Below, one piece after another: positions 11,938 through 22,713 of a stretch of DNA of 64,000 nt (positions are counted from its first letter, which is position 1; each line of letters opens with the position of its first letter). The DNA lies in assembly GCA_039654915.1 (NCBI GenBank), contig CM077599.1, forward strand, positions 85,087,001 through 85,151,000, in the 5' to 3' direction. The position numbers and the translations under genes are program-made. Below the pieces are notes generated by a model. It had not been told where the DNA came from. It made no database searches and saw nothing but the letters and a program-made list of their open reading frames with translations. The stretch comes from Aquilaria yunnanensis (lineage: Eukaryota; Streptophyta; Magnoliopsida; Malvales; Thymelaeaceae).

Positions 11938-14533
11938 TGTTGACACCCAATTTCGTCCGGCTTAAAAATAAAAAAAAATTAATTAAATTAAAAATTAAAA
12001 CTTAAAAAAATTTATTAAATTAATTAATTAATTGATTACTTAATTAAAAAATAATAATAGTAATAATGGCAATATTATTTTAGGGGCATTCTTTTTTAGT
12101 TTGTATGTTAAAAAAAAAAGGGGGGAAGAAGAAGAAAAAAATAATAATAATAAATTAAATCTAAATTAATTAAAATTAAAAATTATTAATTAATTAATTA
12201 ATTAAAAAGAAAAAGAAGAAAAAAACAAAAATAATAATAATAAATGGGGAGGGTGGCCGACAGAGGCTCCCCCTCCCCTTATCCCTTATCTTCTCTCGCA
12301 CTCTCAATCTTCATCTATTCTCTCCCTCTCACTCAACGCAGACAACGGACACACACAGAAAAAAAAAAAATAATCTTCTCTCTCTCTATTTTCTCCCTCT
12401 CACTCAAGGCAGAAGACACAGAGTTTCTACGCTCTCTCTCTCTCTCTCGCTCAACAACAGAGCTCCTTCTCATCTTCCTCTCCTAGTCCGAGCTCCGACG
12501 GTTCTATCCTCCCGAGCTCCTGTCCGTCGATCTCCCGCGTCGCACCAGACCCGCCGTCGCCATATGCTCATCTCCCTCCAGACATCGATCTATTACTCTT
12601 CGCCCAGACACAGAACTCGGTTACCCTCTGTGCTCTCCTTTCCTTCCAGCAGACAACACCCCCCTGAGACACACTCTCTAGCCTTTCTCTCTGCTCCTCC
12701 TTTTTCTTCTCTTCCCACTTTCTCCGCCATAACCATTTCCTCGCCCCACTGCCAACCCCTCCACCGTCACGCGCACAGCACTCCTACTCCGCCTTCCTCG
12801 CGCCGTCGGCCCGTCTCCTTGCCTTGTGCGCGCGTGCGTCTCCCTCTGCTGCTGCCCCTCCGCCGTTCGCCGCGTCTCCCTTGGTCGCCTCCCTACTGCC
12901 GCTCCGCCGTTCGCCACGTCTCCCTTGGTCGCCTCCCTGCTGCCCGACGCTTCCGCGCGCCTCCACTCCAGCCGATGCCACCACTGACTCCCAGCCCCTC
13001 CGTTCGCCCCTGTTGCCGTGCTCGCTCCGAGCCTCTCCATGCCTGGTCCATCCCCTGCTGGCCGCACCCCCTCCACGTCGCGTAGTCGTCGAATCCATCG
13101 CGCCTCGCATCCCCTGCTGCTGTGCTCCTCTGCTGCGAAAAAGACGCGTTTCGTTTTTAAACTATTCACCAAGTCAAACTTTTGATTTTTTTTGGGTAAA
13201 ATCATTGTTTAATCCTTAGCTTTCTTTTTTTTATTCATTTAAGTCACTAACATATTTTATCTTGCAGATTAGTCACTGACAGCAGCCTTTTTATTGTATG
13301 TTCTTTTCTTTGTTTTTATTTGTTATTATTGGCTTTCCCTTTCATTAAAATTTGATCATTGAATCGACATGGAAAATAATATAGGATTTTGATTTGACAT
13401 GTATATTCATGTATATTTATTGGATTTTAGAATAGTTTAATTTTTATTTTTGTAATATATTAATCTGTATCAAATTATTGGTTAATTAATATTTAAATTT
13501 ATTAGAAATCCGTCCTAAGATGGATCATCTATCCATGTCCAGATGATTCGGTTAGAATCCATGGCTTGGATATTAATTGAAATTATTTAAAAAAAAATAA
13601 AAATAAAAATAAAATTAAATTAAATAGCAAAAAAATCCAATCGTGCACCGCCAACTACCTCAAAATCAAGGACCTTCTCGAGCTGCTCAACCAAACGATC
13701 GCCAAGAGGATCGAGAACAAGAGCGTCGAGTACGTCAGGAAATTCTTCACTGTCAAGAATGATTATACGCCGGAGAAGAAGGCCTGCCAGTCGCGACTCG
13801 CGTTTGTTTCTTGACTCAATCAAATTTTTGGGTAAAATTCTCATTTAGCCCTTGATTCTCTTTGTTTTTATTCATTTAAGTCATTAATGTTCTCCTGTTT
13901 TGCATATTCATCACTGACAGTATTTTTTTATGTTTTTATTTCTTTTTTTTGTTGTTGGTTTATTATTTCGAGAATCATGAATTAGTCTGTGATCAATATT
14001 ACATAAAATTGCAATTTTAGGTTAGGTCAGATTTTTACCTATTTATTTGATTTTAATTTTAATAGTTAGCATAAATTTAAAACTCATGTTTACATAACGT
14101 ATAAAAAAAAAGGGGGGGTCATATTTACGAGATTTAATTCTGAGCAGATTTTAATGAAAATTCAAGAATGAATTTAGAACTAGTAAATCAAAAATCCATA
14201 TCCAGATAATTCGGTTAGAATCCATGGTTTGGATATTAATTGATATTATTTAAAGCAAACAAAAAGCAAAAATTAAAAATCAAATAATGAAACCCGGATC
14301 GCAAATCGGCTCGTTATTGACCAAGTTATGAAAGTCCATAATTTCAGCATAATTTTAATTTTTATCCCTGCATTTATTTGATTTGTCTAATTGAGATCCT
14401 ATGTTGTTCTAATTTGTAATATGGCCATTGGTTTATTGGCATTTATTTCCTTTTATGGATTTGTTTTGTTCAGCAAATTAAAGGCATAAATTCGTTTAGA
14501 AATTAACATTAAGCTTAGGCATAATTAAACATA

Positions 14534-14599
<66 letters not shown>

Positions 14600-15837
14600 A
14601 TGGAAGGTTATCCCTCCTATTCATTTCTTTAAAAAAGTGGATGGCCAAAAAAAGCCCCACTTTATTTATTTATATATCATCTTTTGATATTCTTTTGTTT
14701 ACTTTATGTGTTTTCCCATTATCTATTTGCATGTGTTATTTAATTTATGCACCTTTTATTTTCTTAAATCGATGTTCAAAACAAACAAAAAAAAAAAAAA
14801 GAAAACTTCCACTTTATTTATTGTTATTTAATTTTTCTTTATTTTATGGTTAAACTCATTTCATTTAAAGAAATTAGCCATAAAAAAAATATATAAAATA
14901 AATCTGAGCCATGTTGTTAAGTCAAAATTTTTTTTAGTTCATGGTATATTGGCTGGAAACTGTCTCGTGCCCACTTTTGAGCTGCTTCACCTGGTGAAGA
15001 GGGTCTGGCTGAGTAACAACGCCCCGTACCATGATCAAAGTTTTTTTTATTTTTAAACTCTTTGATTCCTTTAAATTAACTTCTTATTAAATAAAAAAAA
15101 TAATTTTTTTAATTCTTTTATAAATTGAGTAATTCTTTAAATAATAAATATCCTTCATTAAACAAGAAAAATTAAAAAAAGAAAAGAAAGATAAGAAAAA
15201 GAAAGGAAAAATAAGAAAAAGAAAAGAAAGATAAAACAAAAAGATAAAGAAAAGAAAGAAAAGAATAATAAGATATAAAAAAGAAAGATTTTTTTAAAAT
15301 CATTAACAAATTTAATAAAAAAAGACTTATAAGTTAAACTAATAATTAATTCCATAAAATAATAATTAAATAATTAACTTTAAATTAATTTCCATATCCG
15401 GATGATCCGGTAGGATCTACAGTTTGGAAAATATCAAAGTTTTTTAAATAAATTAAATAAAAAGGTAAAAATCCATATTTACGATATGGATTAAATTCTT
15501 TAAAATTTCATCGAATTCCGTGTCCAAATGACTCGGCAGAGTCCATGGTTCGGAAGTATAAAATTTCATACAAATTAATTAATTAAAAAATCCACATTTC
15601 GACTAATCCAGTTAAAATTTCTAATTTTGAAAATTAACTGAAAATTATTTAAAAGCAAAGCAAAACAAAATTAAAATCAACTAAGGTGCCAATTTTTGGG
15701 CGTTTTAACAAAGTTGTTTTAACGTAACCGTACTCCCGTTCCCCGAACTCTCGCAGACCATATTTTAGGTATCCAATCGACCTAAGAAAAAAACCGATTG
15801 GTGGCGACTCCCGAAAACGGCCCAACACGTTGCCACA
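11938..15837 (+). repeat. 5' LTR (3.9 kb) of the large element
   Basis: Starts TGTTGACACCC and ends ...GTTGCCACA. It is AT-rich with a GC-rich block (about 12480-13140) that holds a ~45-bp direct duplication (GCCGTTCGCC...). It also has an SKP1 fragment (13641-13814), an (ATT)n tract (about 14532-14598) and recurring GATTCGGTTAGAATCCATGG motifs. Two ~500-bp internal blocks (about 13150-13600 and 13815-14260) are diverged copies of each other. The sister LTR differs at scattered positions and in microsatellite length, so the insertion is not brand new. Long frames in the GC-rich block, on both strands, are low-complexity and not called as genes. Confidence 0.9.
13641..13814 (+). pseudogene. 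SKP1: SKP1 C-terminal fragment inside the 5' LTR
   Basis: Read in one frame this encodes a 57-residue piece containing NYLKIKDLLELLNQTIA, RIENKSVEYVRKFF and VKNDYTPE, ending at TGA. The pattern NYL.IK.LL.L..QT.A..I..K..E..RK.F..KND.TPE is the C-terminal half of the SKP1 family, which binds F-box proteins in SCF ubiquitin ligases. The N-terminal BTB/POZ-like half and the usual C-terminal tail (..W.FE) are missing. It is a captured gene fragment, present at the same site in both LTRs, so capture predates this insertion. Confidence 0.85.
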
Positions 15838-15840
15838 GCT

Positions 15841-15858
15841 TGGCGACTCCACTGGGGA
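15841..15858 (+). other. primer binding site of the large element
   Basis: Three bases after the LTR comes TGGCGACTCC followed by ACTGGGGA. The leading TGG pairs with a tRNA 3' CCA end. This site resembles the primer sites of Tat/Ogre-type Gypsy elements, reported to use tRNA-Arg. The exact tRNA would need alignment. Confidence 0.7.
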
Positions 15859-16774
15859 CGCGACATTAGTGAGTCGAGCCTAAAACTTGATTTGTTTTGT
15901 TTTGTTTTGCTTCTTTTTATGTGGATTTTTATATGCTATATTTACTTAGCGAAAACATGCATTATGCATTCACAAAATGAAGCTCTATACCCGAGCTTCC
16001 TCAAATCGAACACGATTCTTTCTAAGCAGAATTGGTGTTGTTGTCCTTGTGAGGCCATGGTCTCCAAGCCTTCACCGGTTTCAAAGTAGCAAAGTAGTGT
16101 ATTGCCTTCTGAGACAGTTAGTCTCTGCATGGGCCCACGAAAAGCTACGACTCGAATTAATCCATTCCTTACATAAACCCTAGAGGGTAAGGAATCGGGC
16201 CGTCACTATGATTTAGTGACGGGATTCGAGAACTATCCCTTGCCTTTTTGATAAACCACCTTATGCATATAGAACTCCCCACTTAACCATAGAACTGACC
16301 ATAGAATTTTTACCATTTTACCAACGCCATAAGCATATCCTTGTTAAGCTGTGTTGTTACTCTATACTTTTCTTCGTATGGTTTTAACTTGTTTATCCAT
16401 AATACTTCATGAGTTGTTAATTACTATTTAACTTGTTAATAACCTTATTTTTCTTTTGTTATACTTCCGTTCTGTGCAATTATTCTTCATGCATCAAAAC
16501 CACGCATCAAATTATGCTAACTTTTTGGTTTTTATAATGACAACTAAAAGTTTTGAAGTTCCACGACAATGGATAAGCAAACTCACTCGTCGCATGCATG
16601 CATTACATCAATCACGTGCATATAAATTGTGATAAAAAACATAATCTCATTATGTATTGCATGCATCCATTGCATCAATCATATACATGTAAAATCTAAT
16701 AAAATGAATCTCACTTTAAAAAAAGTAAAATTGGATCTCAACACCAATATCCAACTCGGCTCCAAACAAGACTA

Positions 16775-16957
16775 ATGGCAGAACAAACTGAAGGACTTCT
16801 CATAGATATAGAGTCCAAGATAGAAAATATGGCCGGAGCAATTCCCTCCTCATTACACCAAAAAATGAAATTCATTTTTGAAGGAAAGTTAATCACAGTC
16901 TTTGCTGAAGAAGGCATTCTGCTATCATCTATATCAATAGTAGCAAAGGCCAAGTGA
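16775..16957 (+). pseudogene. possible pol (protease-linker) remnant
   Basis: A 60-residue frame contains IPSSLHQKMKFI, GKLITVFAEE and ILLSS. The SLHQK-KFI...V..EE.ILVS pattern recalls the segment between protease and reverse transcriptase in Tat/Athila-type Gypsy polyproteins. If right, it is the last trace of the element's own pol gene and places it in that lineage. The match is short and made from memory of the family pattern, so it is tentative. Confidence 0.4.
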
Positions 16958-18211
16958 CCTTCTCTTCCAAGTTAGTGTGACCCAAATCCTAAATGTAACT
17001 GAAAAGTCTGTGGTGCTGAAACTCAAGGTCCAACAGTTGGTCGAGTCTAAGTTGCTAGGCCATGATGTGATTGATAATTAAAAGTGAAGATTTTGAGCTG
17101 GAATTACATTAATTTTGGAAGGGCTCCAAGTCAGATCTGACCTAACAGTCCGCACACACTTTTGAATGACAGGGAATCCTTTGAATAAACTTGTATCTTT
17201 GAAAGCTTGCAAAAGTAATTTAATAGTAAAAATCTCCTAGATTTAGTCCAGAATCTAGGGTGTAGTCTTTGTTAGATGGACACCTGGTATTCTTTTTCTG
17301 GTACAACAAAAAGATGTAATGCGTGCATTCTACTACTTTCCATTTTTACACTCTTTGCCATTATACTATCCATTATTGCTATCACACTTTACTTTTCGAC
17401 AACCGGTAATTCTTTTTGTTCTCCAACAAAAAGATGTTATGTGTGCATTCTACCACTTTTTAATTCCATTATTACATTTACACATTCTACCAATTTTTAC
17501 CAAAAATTCAATTATTACACCTACACATTCTACCACTTCTTACCAAAAATTCCGTTTTTATATCCATCTCTCACTCCTTTCCATTATACTATCCATTATT
17601 GCTATCACACTTTACTTTGAAAACGATACTACTCGTGGGTGAAAATAAAAAGTTAAGGGAAATTTGATAGTAATGATCTTGGAAGTGCTGCCAAATCTAG
17701 TAAGAAAGATTTCATATGTTGCACCTCAACCCTCAAAAAGAATTCACAGTGGTTATCAACATCCTTGCAAGAAGTTTGGGGTTAGTTTCCAAACAAGGTA
17801 GCTCTCATATTAAATGACTTCAGTGACCTCCCAATTCTCATAAATGCACAAAAAAGAAAAAAAAAAAAGGTTCTCAGTTTTCCCCAACACAAACTCCGAA
17901 AAGAAAAAGTTCATCCCTTCCATCAAAAAGCCATTAAAGGGAAAATCCAAAAAAAAAAAAAGAGAGACTGAGAAGCAAATAAAGCCACTTGAATCATCTC
18001 ATTTCAAGAAGGCTATGATCTCGGTTCTCTGTAACAAAAACTTCGAAAAGGAAAAAGTTCATCCCTTCCATCAAAAAGCCAACAAGGGAAAATTCAAAAC
18101 AAAAAAGAACTGAGAACAAACACGAGCAAGCAAGGCCACTTGAGTCATCTCACTTCAAGAGAGTTATCAAGTATGTCATCACCATAGCTCACAAAAAAAA
18201 AAAAGGGAAAC

Positions 18212-18242
<31 letters not shown>

Positions 18243-19739
18243 AAAAGCGCTCAAACTAGAAAAAAAAAAAAGAAAAAAAGTGAGCTATGGATTCTAGACT
18301 GAAAACCTGCAAAGGCGGTTTAGAACACAAAAGCAACCCTCAAACCAAGCATGCATAAAGATCACAATAGTTGGGGGGCAACAGATGAGGTCTAACTTTC
18401 TAGAAAGAGTGGCAAGTTGAGGTCATCACTATTGAGTTTTTCACCATAATCAAATTTGCTCACGAGTAGTATTAAAAGACTATTCTTTCACACCACTTAA
18501 ATTTAACTTTCCTCAGAACTAACATCCTCATTCAGTTAAAAGACTATCATTGTGAATCATGTTTCTACCTTATTTAATACTGCTCACGAGTAGTATTAAA
18601 ATACCCTTCTTTCACACCACTCAAACTTAACTTTACTTAGACCTAATATTTACCTCTTAATATTATTCTCATTCAGCTAAAAGACTGCCACAAAAAAAAA
18701 AAAACATTCAAACTTAACTTTCCTCACACCTAACATTTACCTCACGATATCATCCTCATTCAGTTAAAAGGCTATTATTGTGAATCATGTTTATACCTTA
18801 TTGCCTTGCACAGTTTATGTCTTCGAGTTGGAAAGGGAAGAGTGACAGGATATTTTAATTAAAAACAAAGACCGTAAATTACTTTGTCAAGCTTTGCAAA
18901 TTGATGAAAGTTTTTCTTTAAGGCCAAACCATTATTCATTAATGTGTGTAGATTTAAAAGTGAGGAGATAGCTTGAGACTTTCTTTAAGAAGATGTGGTT
19001 CTTGTAAGAGAAATTCATGATCAAGTGCCATCACAAAGGTCTAGAAATGCTTGACCTTCTGTTAAAGGCGAGGTGATACCTTTTATCCACATAAATACCA
19101 TATTTAGGGGGGCAAAGTAGTCTCTACGAAGCGTAAGAGGAGTACTGCCAACAAAGAAGTTCAATAAACAAGGGGGCAAGTCTTATGGATCAAAACATGA
19201 GTTCAAGGAAGAGCAATCATTCAGATTATAACATGGGAATAAGTAAGTGTCGGCACGGTCACAAGAAAAGGGGCAAAGCAGACATTGAAAGTAAAGCCTT
19301 TGATGGTATCAAATCCATGACAATGGATGAGTACCCGAAAGAGATATAAATTATGAGGCGGGCCAACTTTAAAGAAATTGAGGCCAAAATTCAAGAACAA
19401 GTCAAAGAAAGGGGATTTTGAAAAGAGTTGGGCTTTTGAGGCAGCGAACAAAAGCTGGAAAGCATAAAGAGATTCAATGATAGTCCAAGAAGACAATTAC
19501 AAAGAGGATCCAGTAAAGCAAAGACATGAAGAACTTCCAAAATAAAAAAGAACCATTAGTTACACATGCTCTACATTCATGCATTTCACATCATGCATAC
19601 ATGGCATACAGAACAAGGACCAAACAGGAATCACATTCACAGCACAGTTACAGCAGTATAAGCTGAGATCACAATGACATCAGCTCTTATCAATCTATCA
19701 CTGGATACACAGCTAATATGCAGGACCAACCCGCATCAG

Positions 19740-20110
19740 GAATTCAAGGATAAAGTAGACAATATTGTCAAAAGCTTGGCTACCGATTCAATAATCGAGG
19801 CTACACCTAGAAGGATAGGATTGACGCCAGCTAGTAGTATCCAAGATAAGAGATAGCTATAGCCAAGGATAAGGCAGATATCAAAAAATATAAAGTAGAG
19901 AATATTGTCAAAAGCCTGGCAATTGATTCAATAATAGAGGCTACACCTGGAAGGACAGGATTGATGCCAGCTTAGCAGCATCCAAGATAAGAGATAGTCA
20001 AAGATAAGGCAGACATCAAGAAATATTGTCGTTGAAAATTTGTCAAAAGCGGACAATGGATTCAATAATCGAGGACTGGATCGACGTCAGCTCGATGGAA
20101 TATAAAAAAT
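19740..20110 (+). repeat. three ~150-bp tandem repeats in leader
   Basis: The block from ...AATATTGTCAAAAGC to ...CCAAGATAAGAGATAG occurs at about 19755 and 19895, with a shortened third copy near 20025. Each contains GATTCAATAAT(C/A)GAGG and GGA(T/C)AGGATTGA. The array ends about 140 bp before the first zinc-finger ORF. Confidence 0.7.
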
Positions 20111-20252
20111 ATCTATCACATCAAAATGAAGTAGGATCTACTTTTCCGGTTAAGCGGCGGATACGGTACTCCGTGACTCTCAAGTCGGTTCTCTCAGTTG
20201 CCCATAATAACTAATTCTTTCCTTTCTTCTTTCTTTTACTTCCCTCTAGAAA

Positions 20253-21050
20253 ATGGATCCTACTTTTTCCGCCTTGCGAAAGTATTTCCCTTCTCTCCCA
20301 ATGAACATCCTCAAAAAGATCTACCAAGTTCGCTGTGAACGATTAAGAGCTCTGATGCACAAAGGAATCCCTGAAGATGTGCGGTGGTTAATCGAAGCCA
20401 AGGTTCGTCTGGCAGGTGAAATCCCAGAGGCATTTGTGTCTCACATGCCTGGTATAGGCAAAAGCTCTTATGCCAAAAAGCGAAGAGCGAAAAGGTTACA
20501 AGTCTGCCATAAATGTGGACAGTGGACTTGTAATACTAAATGTCGTTCTTTAGGGATGATCTCTGATAATCGAGAAGATAAAATACGATTCATTAAGAAT
20601 GGCCTGAGTAAGGACTCGTTGGATGATATCCAATTGACTCTTGAGACGCATTCTTGTGGATCTGTGCAACGTGAACTTCTTGGTTTATGGAGCATTTTTC
20701 ATGAAGAACGAAACCGTTACAGTCCCGGGAATCTGACTGTAAATGACCCTGTTTGCCAGCTTGTAAGAAAATTGGATGGGAAGCAAATCCTCGACTCATG
20801 GAAGCCGTTAATGCCGTTACTAGACGTAAAGCCAGTGGAAGATGTGAGCCACAGTCACAATTACTGTACATACAGTTTGTTATATTTGGAAAAGTTTGCA
20901 TTTTCTTTTGACAGATGTACATGCTCCCCTAAGTGTAATCGACACGTTATCCTTTTTTATCACTATAAATGCGTGTTCGTCCTTCTGATTAAGCAGCGGA
21001 TAAGATACCCCGTGACTTCTAAATTCGGTTATTCCAGTCTCCTACAATAA
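20253..21050 (+). CDS. virus-like zinc-finger protein, copy A (read-through C-terminus)
   Basis: 265 aa from ATG 20253. The first ~180 residues match copies B-D: N-terminus with LRKYFP, a basic stretch SSYAKKRRAKR, a C-x2-C-x4-C-x3-C finger (VCHKCGQWTCNTKC), then FIKNGL and THSC. Where C and D have TAG after ...(D/S)(L/S), copy A has TGG, so the frame runs on for ~80 residues translated from what is spacer in the other units. That extension is not conserved and is probably accidental. The core (Gly/Ser-Tyr-Ala-basic cluster, then paired Cys, then FI..G) resembles nucleic-acid-binding proteins of carla-/allexi-type plant viruses, which bind RNA/DNA and can suppress silencing or alter host transcription. 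Homology is inferred by pattern; a plant origin is not excluded. Confidence 0.65.
   Translation: MDPTFSALRKYFPSLPMNILKKIYQVRCERLRALMHKGIPEDVRWLIEAKVRLAGEIPEAFVSHMPGIGKSSYAKKRRAKRLQVCHKCGQWTCNTKCRSLGMISDNREDKIRFIKNGLSKDSLDDIQLTLETHSCGSVQRELLGLWSIFHEERNRYSPGNLTVNDPVCQLVRKLDGKQILDSWKPLMPLLDVKPVEDVSHSHNYCTYSLLYLEKFAFSFDRCTCSPKCNRHVILFYHYKCVFVLLIKQRIRYPVTSKFGYSSLLQ
20941..20970 (+). promoter_or_regulatory. TATA module before ORF B
   Basis: CACGTTATCC followed by CACTATAAATG, with TATAAAT at about 20964, 127 bp before the ATG at 21091. Related modules precede ORFs C, D and, in diverged form, LOG. A core promoter role is inferred. Confidence 0.5.
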
Positions 21051-21090
21051 CTGATTCATTTCCCTCTTCTCTCAAATTCTTCTCTCATCA

Positions 21091-21624
21091 ATGGATTCTA
21101 CTCTTTTTGCACTGCGAAAATACTTTCCTTCCATTCCAATAAAAGTCCTTAAAAAGATCTACCTTGCTAGATGTGAAAGAATCAGAGTTTTTACACGCAA
21201 AGGCATTCCCGATAATGTGCAGTGGATAATTGAGGCTAAGGTCCGTTTGGCTGGTGAAGTTCCAGATGCATTTAAGCCTCGTATGCCCGGCCTAGGTAAG
21301 AGCGCTTATGCCAAAAAGCGAAGAGCAAAGAGGCTAGATGTCTGTTATAAATGCGGACGATGGAATTGTAATACTAAATGCCGCTCTTTAGGATACATCT
21401 CCAGAAATCGTGAAGATAAAAGAAAATTCATTAAGAATGGCCTGCGTAAGGAATCTCTGGAGGATATACGAGGGACTCTTGAAACGCATTCTTGTGGAAT
21501 AGTACAACGCGAAATAGTCAGTTTATGGAGAACTTACCATAAAGAACGAGACCGTTACAATCCCCAAAATCTAATTGTAAACGATCCTGTTTGCCAGCTT
21601 GTAAGAAAACTAGATGGGAAGTAA
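21091..21624 (+). CDS. virus-like zinc-finger protein, copy B
   Basis: 177 aa. Same layout as the other copies: LRKYFP near the N-terminus, basic SAYAKKRRAKR, finger VCYKCGRWNCNTKC, then FIKNGLRKES, THSC and NDPVCQLVRKLDGK. It stops five codons earlier than C and D because a CAA codon is TAA here. Predicted strongly basic, with no signal peptide or membrane segment, so likely a nuclear or cytosolic nucleic-acid binder. Uninterrupted coding across four diverged paralogues suggests the frame was under selection at some time. Lies in a ~810-bp tandem unit with its own TATA module. Confidence 0.68.
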   Translation: MDSTLFALRKYFPSIPIKVLKKIYLARCERIRVFTRKGIPDNVQWIIEAKVRLAGEVPDAFKPRMPGLGKSAYAKKRRAKRLDVCYKCGRWNCNTKCRSLGYISRNREDKRKFIKNGLRKESLEDIRGTLETHSCGIVQREIVSLWRTYHKERDRYNPQNLIVNDPVCQLVRKLDGK

Positions 21625-21764
21625 ATCCCTGACTTATGAAGGCATTAAAGCCATTACTGGACATAAACTAGTGGAAGATGAAAGCCACAGACATTATTGC
21701 TGTGCATATAAGCTGTCATTTGTTTTTTCTATTGATAATAATGTACTTGCCTCTATAAGCGTAA

Positions 21765-21793
21765 TAAACACGTTATCCTTTCACCGTATAAAT
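21765..21793 (+). promoter_or_regulatory. TATA module before ORF C
   Basis: GTAATAAACACGTTATCC and CACCGTATAAATG, with TATAAAT at about 21787, 114 bp before the ATG at 21901. Conserved with the modules of ORFs B and D. The stretch between TATA and ATG is also conserved (GGATACGGTAC, GTCAGTTATTTCCG). Confidence 0.5.
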
Positions 21794-21900
21794 GTGTGTT
21801 CTTCTTTCTGGATACGGTACCCCGTGACTCTCACAGTCAGTTATTTCCGTTTCTTACAATAACTAATTTCTTCCTTTCTTCTCAAATTCCTCTTTCATCA

Positions 21901-22449
21901 ATGGAATCTTTTCTTTCCACCCTGCGAAAGCATTTTCCTTCCCTCCCAAAAAATGTTCTTAAAAGGATTTATCAAGCTAGATGCGAACGATTCAGAGTAT
22001 TTATGCACAAAGGTATTCCTGATAATGTGCGATGGTTAATTGAAGCTAAGGTTCGGTCGGCTGGTGAAGTCCCAGATGCGTTCTTTCCCCATATGCCCGG
22101 CTTTGGTAAAAGTGCTTATGCCAAAAAGCGAAGAGCAAAGAGGCTAGGTGTCTGTCATAAATGTGGACGATGGAATTGCGATACTAAATGTCGTTATTTA
22201 GGGATGATCACCAGAAATCATGAAGATAAAAGAAAATTCATCAAGAATGGCCTGCGTAAGGAATCTTTGGATGATATCCTATTAACTTTTGAAACACATT
22301 CTTGTGAAATAGTGCAATGGGAAATTATGGATTTATGGTGGACTTTCCGTAAAGAACAGGATCGTTACAGTCTTGGAAATCTAACTTTTAATGACCCTGT
22401 TTGCCAGTTTGCGAGAAAACTGGATGGGAAGCAAATCCCCGACTTATAG
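21901..22449 (+). CDS. virus-like zinc-finger protein, copy C
   Basis: 182 aa from ATG 21901; an upstream in-frame start at 21796 lies in the conserved leader and is unlikely. Cys85, Cys88, Cys93 and Cys97 form C-x2-C-x4-C-x3-C, just after a basic block at residues 75-81 (KKRRAKR) that could serve as nuclear localisation and RNA-binding signal. Cys135 in THSC is conserved in all four copies. The N-terminal ~60 residues (LRKHFPSLP, YQARCER, WLIEAK) are conserved but unknown to me. This and copy D give the canonical length. Function is inferred as nucleic-acid binding. See copy A for the virus-like resemblance. Confidence 0.7.
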   Translation: MESFLSTLRKHFPSLPKNVLKRIYQARCERFRVFMHKGIPDNVRWLIEAKVRSAGEVPDAFFPHMPGFGKSAYAKKRRAKRLGVCHKCGRWNCDTKCRYLGMITRNHEDKRKFIKNGLRKESLDDILLTFETHSCEIVQWEIMDLWWTFRKEQDRYSLGNLTFNDPVCQFARKLDGKQIPDL

Positions 22450-22573
22450 AAGGCATTGAAGCCGTTACTAGACATAAACTAGTGGAAGATGAGAGCCACA
22501 GTCATGATTGCTGTACATATAAGCTGTCATTTTTCTTTTCTTTTGGCAATAATGTACTTACTTCCGTAAGTGT

Positions 22574-22606
22574 AATAAACGCATTATCCTTTCATCACTA
22601 TAAATA
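22574..22606 (+). promoter_or_regulatory. TATA module before ORF D
   Basis: GTAATAAACGCATTATCC, then TCATCACTATAAATACG, with TATAAATA at about 22599-22606, 115 bp before the ATG at 22714. The spacing is almost the same as for ORF C. Confidence 0.5.
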
Positions 22607-22713
22607 CGTGTTCTTCCTTCTGGATACGGTACTCCATAACTCCCAAAGTCAGTTATTTCCGTTTCCTACAATCACTAATTTCTTTCTTTTTCTCTTAAAT
22701 GCCTCATTCATCA

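Larger units (their letters stand above)
15859..20252 (+). other. repeat-rich leader of the large element
   Basis: This 4.4 kb has no convincing complete gene. It is made of short local duplications: ~130-bp repeats with ATTCTACCACTT motifs (about 17276-17640), two ~170-bp copies rich in A-runs (about 17870-18170), poly-A tracts near 18190-18290, two to three ~130-bp copies with CTCACGAGTAGTATTAAAA (about 18455-18800), and three ~150-bp copies with GATTCAATAATCGAGG (about 19740-20110). Frames here are low-complexity and not called, apart from the remnant at 16775. Confidence 0.6.

Noticed and set aside
12244..13219. Long ORFs on both strands in the GC-rich LTR block (also 26804-27777)
   Set aside because: Frames overlap on both strands, are Pro/Ser/Arg-rich with low complexity, and differ between LTRs; they reflect base composition.
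17276..17642. Overlapping Phe/Tyr/Thr-rich ORFs in the element leader
   Set aside because: Made of short repeats with ATTCTACCACTT words; frames change without composition change.
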